From positions 1 to 7,593 of the forward strand of contig CALGOE010000129.1 of assembly GCA_937958145.1 (NCBI GenBank): 7,593 nucleotides of DNA, read 5' to 3'. The notes under the pieces were generated by a model, which made no database searches, was not told the DNA's origin, and was given only the letters and a program-made list of their open reading frames with translations. Positions 6,181-7,593 of this stretch are shown in pieces. A program made the position numbers and the translations under genes. The stretch's first letter is position 1, and each line of letters opens with the position of its first letter. Source of the DNA: an uncultured Desulfobacca sp. (lineage in GTDB: Bacteria; Desulfobacterota; Desulfobaccia; Desulfobaccales; Desulfobaccaceae).

Positions 6181-6436
6181 CCTTTGTCACTTGACCTTTC
6201 GCGTCCAGGGGATGATGCAACAAGGGGGCTTCACCTGAATGGGCTGTCCGGACGCAGTTCGCGCCGCCCTCACGGCAATGCCTGGCGTCGTCTCTCTGAC
6301 CTATGAACCCGCCGCTGATCTCTTCCACCTGACCTATCGCAGCGACAAGGTGCAGCCGGAGACAATCTTTGCGGCCGTCTGGCAGGCCGGTCGCCAGCAG
6401 GGGCGGGAATTTCTGCCGCGCCTGGTTGAAGATTGA
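6170..6436 (+). CDS. Probable selenoprotein: HMA-domain (CopZ/MerP-like) protein with U-x-x-C site
   Basis: An 88-residue heavy-metal-associated domain in which an in-frame TGA (6236-6238) occupies the place of the first Cys of the GMxCxxC metal site. Read as selenocysteine it gives Sec23-Met-Gly-Cys26. Before the TGA, ATG 6170 has a strong AGGAG at 6158-6162 and overlaps mocA by 11 bases; codons 7-15 (HLTFRVQGM) are a typical first HMA strand ending in the GM turn. After it, GCPDAVRAALTAMPGVVSLTY (residues 25-45), FHLTYRSDKVQPETIFAAVWQAG and the ending fit the helix-strand-strand-helix remainder. A hairpin suited to bacterial SECIS follows the TGA. Oddly, seven residues separate GM from Sec, where most HMA domains have one. 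Such proteins bind soft metals such as Cu or Hg; position after xdhC-mocA suggests a link to molybdenum-enzyme maturation (inference). Alternatives are a nonsense-mutated gene or a 65-aa product starting at 6239. Confidence 0.82.
6236..6266 (+). promoter_or_regulatory. UGA codon plus bacterial SECIS-like hairpin
   Basis: After UGA at 6236-6238, C6249-G6251 pair with C6264-G6266 and C6253-C6255 pair with G6261-G6263, leaving A6252 bulged and a five-base apical loop AGUUC (6256-6260). That is six G-C pairs, with the loop starting 17 bases past the UGA and a G at its second position. As I recall, the bacterial SECIS consensus asks for a loop 16-37 bases from UGA and a G among its first two bases, so this fits. 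SelB would bind this element to insert selenocysteine. The sequence is also GC-rich coding DNA, so the fold needs comparative support. Confidence 0.65.
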
Positions 6437-6471
6437 ACAGGCCGTCACCGTCGCTGGCCCTGCCTCAACCG

Positions 6472-6490
6472 AAAAAAAATCAGTCCCTGA
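6472..6490 (-). terminator. Weak candidate intrinsic terminator of the minus-strand unit
   Basis: Read on the minus strand, TCAG-GGA-CTGA (6490-6480) forms a 4-bp stem and is followed directly by eight Ts (6479-6472). It overlaps the stop codon of the phosphatase gene. The T-tract is convincing but the stem is short, so efficiency is doubtful. It lies in the 43-base gap between the convergent HMA and phosphatase genes. Confidence 0.35.
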
Positions 6491-6887
6491 GCCAATAAGA
6501 CAATTCCCGGGCCAGCAGTTCCTGGATGGCATCCCTGGTCCGCCGGTAGTGGTCCAGGTCCAGGCCGAAGGGATCGGCGATACGCCGGCGAAAGATCCGG
6601 CCGCGAAAATCCGCCGGCAGGCGTTGGCCCAGGTCGTAGTGGGTGAAGTTAACCACGGCCTGACAAGCCCCCAGGTCCACGGCCGCCAGGCCTTTGGAGG
6701 AGAGCCCGGCGGTGGGGATGGCAAGTTCGGTCAGGACTGTGATGGTCTCGGGCGCCACCCAACCCAGGGGGCTGAAGCCGGCCGACACCGCCTCCACTTC
6801 GCCCCCATAAAAATGCCGGGCCATGGCCTCGGCCATAATGCTGCGGCAGGAATTGCCCAGACACAGGAAAGCCAGGCGTGGTTTCAT
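6480..6887 (-). CDS. Low-molecular-weight protein-tyrosine-phosphatase / ArsC-like protein
   Basis: A 135-aa protein of the LMW-PTP superfamily, which hydrolyses phosphotyrosine or, in the thioredoxin-coupled branch, reduces arsenate. The N-terminal phosphate loop FLCLGNSCRSIMAEAM (residues 7-22) has the CX5R signature (Cys9, Arg15). VSAGFSPLGWVAPETITVL and LSSKGL follow the family layout, and ADPFG (104-108) supplies the general-acid Asp. Only Cys75 stands in the region where redox arsenate reductases carry a spaced Cys pair, so a phosphatase or other phosphate-loop role is more likely than classical ArsC. ATG 6887 overlaps the TGA of the upstream membrane-protein gene (ATGA), with GGTGG just upstream, indicating translational coupling. 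The same frame stays open far upstream, but that part is out-of-frame membrane-protein sequence. Confidence 0.88.
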   Translation of the reverse strand: MKPRLAFLCLGNSCRSIMAEAMARHFYGGEVEAVSAGFSPLGWVAPETITVLTELAIPTAGLSSKGLAAVDLGACQAVVNFTHYDLGQRLPADFRGRIFRRRIADPFGLDLDHYRRTRDAIQELLARELSYWLRD

Positions 6888-7366
6888 GGCCGCCACCAAA
6901 CTGTCCAGCGATCCAGGGCCGCGAACATGGCCAGCCAAAAGACCATCTGCCCGGTGAGCCACCGGCGCCGGGCTGTGGGCGTGGTCAGCCAGCGCGCCTG
7001 CAAGACGCCGAGGAAATGCCACATCACCGCACAGGCCACAGCAAAAGGCGGAAAGCCGAGATAACCTAAAATTGGCATGGCAAAGACCTTGCCGAATTGG
7101 AAAAAGGGCAGGGTATAGACCCACTGGGCTTTGGCCCAAAAATTCCAACCTTCCCACAACACCCCACAGATCAGGCCGGCCAGCAGCAGCAGATAGACCT
7201 CCCGGCGCTGGCCCTGGCGCCACTCCAGCCATAAAGAACGCCCACCCCAGAGGTAGCAGAACGGTTCCAAGAGAAAGATAAAGGCCAGCCAGACCAGCGG
7301 AAAGAAGTAACGGGGCCAAAGCAGGGGTAAAAGCCACATGAGCCAGCCGGCCAAGAGAAAGGGCAC
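6884..7366 (-). CDS. Multi-spanning membrane protein, probably N-terminally truncated
   Basis: The frame encodes a hydrophobic protein with about four to five membrane segments: FLLAGWLMWLLPLLW, FFPLVWLAFIFLLEPFCYLW, VYLLLLAGLICGVLWEGW, LGYLGFPPFAVACAVMWHFL and GQMVFWLAMFAAL. Aromatic-rich loops include WNFWAKAQWVYTLPFFQFGK. The WVYTLPFF and GYLGFPPFA motifs recall an unnamed bacterial membrane family I cannot tie to a function. The start is uncertain: GTG 7366 gives 160 aa and ATG 7339 gives 151 aa. The frame is open to 7486, but those earlier codons are out-of-frame hydrolase sequence and not credible as protein. Family members I recall are longer at the N-terminus, so the gene may have lost its 5' end at the junction with the hydrolase fragment. 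It ends in an ATGA overlap with the phosphatase gene. Confidence 0.7.
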   Translation of the reverse strand: MPFLLAGWLMWLLPLLWPRYFFPLVWLAFIFLLEPFCYLWGGRSLWLEWRQGQRREVYLLLLAGLICGVLWEGWNFWAKAQWVYTLPFFQFGKVFAMPILGYLGFPPFAVACAVMWHFLGVLQARWLTTPTARRRWLTGQMVFWLAMFAALDRWTVWWRP

Positions 7367-7382
7367 GGGCCAGGCCGTGCCC
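7361..7382. repeat. 8-bp inverted repeat at the hydrolase/membrane-protein junction
   Basis: GGGCACGG (7361-7368) and CCGTGCCC (7375-7382) are exact reverse complements around a six-base spacer. They sit where hydrolase-like sequence gives way to membrane-protein sequence. On the minus strand the stem is followed by TTTCTCTT, only loosely terminator-like. The position suggests a link to the rearrangement, but GC-rich repeats of this size can arise by chance. Confidence 0.5.
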
Positions 7383-7593
7383 GGCGTCCGGAACGGTGAC
7401 GAGCTCGTGCGGGACCCTGTGCCTGGCGAGCTCTCGTGCCATGTCGGCCGACTTCGAGTAGGGAACATCAGTGTCCTCCGTGCCATGGATCATGAGGATG
7501 GGTGGGTACTCCGGTGAAATGTTCCGCACGGGGCAGTATGGGGTCAACTTTTCTCGTTGCGTTTCGGGATCGAAGCCCGATACCACTTTTGTC
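7368..7593 (-). pseudogene. C-terminal fragment of an alpha/beta hydrolase (prolyl-oligopeptidase/dienelactone-hydrolase type), broken at its 3' end
   Basis: The frame enters from the right edge and encodes about 75 residues resembling the end of a serine alpha/beta hydrolase. SPEYPPILMIHGTEDTDVPY holds the strand and Asp of the catalytic triad, and ELVTVPDAGHGLA holds the catalytic His. In related proteins another 25-40 residues normally follow the GHG motif. Here, right after GHGLA (about 7368), the frame continues without a stop, but the sequence becomes the out-of-frame shadow of the membrane-protein gene. Thus the hydrolase has lost its natural C-terminus. The nucleophile Ser would lie outside the window. 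Codon choice (many GTC, CTC, AAG) looks slightly unlike the neighbours, an impression only. It may be a gene broken by deletion or an artificial join. Confidence 0.65.

Noticed and set aside
6236..6238. TGA as a simple nonsense mutation making a pseudogene
   Set aside because: Its exact position at the metal-site Cys, the intact frame on both sides, the strong SD and the SECIS-like hairpin fit selenocysteine better; not fully excluded without comparative data.
6480..6887. Thioredoxin-coupled arsenate reductase (arsC)
   Set aside because: The required pair of downstream redox cysteines is absent; only Cys75 is present, and no ars genes are nearby.
6480..7586. A single 368-aa minus-strand protein joining hydrolase, middle segment and phosphatase
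   Set aside because: The frame is continuous, but its middle third is low-complexity shadow of a convincing membrane protein in another frame, and the phosphatase has its own ATG with an ATGA overlap.

Overview
The window is GC-rich bacterial DNA, densely coding and mostly on the + strand. Gene content and style (PyrR, YjbQ, RsmG, two unrecognised conserved-type hypotheticals, XdhC and MocA-like molybdenum maturation proteins, and a probable selenoprotein) suggest an anaerobic Desulfobacterota-type organism (former Deltaproteobacteria). That placement is inference from gene style, not from a phylogenetic marker.

Region 1 (1-4587, + strand) is a compact run of five co-directional genes: the C-terminal three quarters of pyrR, an unrecognised 406-aa protein, yjbQ, an unrecognised 591-aa protein, and rsmG. 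Gaps are 3, 36, 4 and 44 bases, so most of the run could be one transcript. Its end is followed by an AT-rich intergenic stretch (4588-4805) that carries a perfect 28-bp palindrome of the interspersed-repeat kind, a candidate sigma-70 promoter and a small leader hairpin.

Region 2 (4806-6436, + strand) is a tightly overlapping three-gene unit. It holds xdhC (sulfuration/insertion chaperone of the molybdenum cofactor), a mocA-like molybdopterin nucleotidyltransferase, and a small heavy-metal-associated (HMA) domain protein. The HMA gene has an in-frame TGA exactly where the first cysteine of the CxxC metal site should be. A strong Shine-Dalgarno and an upstream beta strand precede the TGA, the rest of the HMA fold follows it, and a bacterial SECIS-like hairpin lies just downstream. 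I read it as an 88-residue selenoprotein with a U-x-x-C site (Sec23, Cys26). A molybdenum-cofactor maturation pair coupled to a selenocysteine metallochaperone is the most interesting signal here: it hints at a route for delivering selenium or a metal such as copper to a molybdenum hydroxylase.

Region 3 (6480-7593, - strand) converges on region 2. It contains an LMW protein-tyrosine-phosphatase-like gene translationally coupled (ATGA overlap) to an upstream multi-spanning membrane protein. Upstream of that, at the window edge, lies the C-terminal part of an alpha/beta hydrolase that stops matching its family right after the catalytic His motif. It runs directly into the membrane-protein sequence at an 8-bp inverted repeat, which looks like a deletion/rearrangement scar or an assembly chimera.
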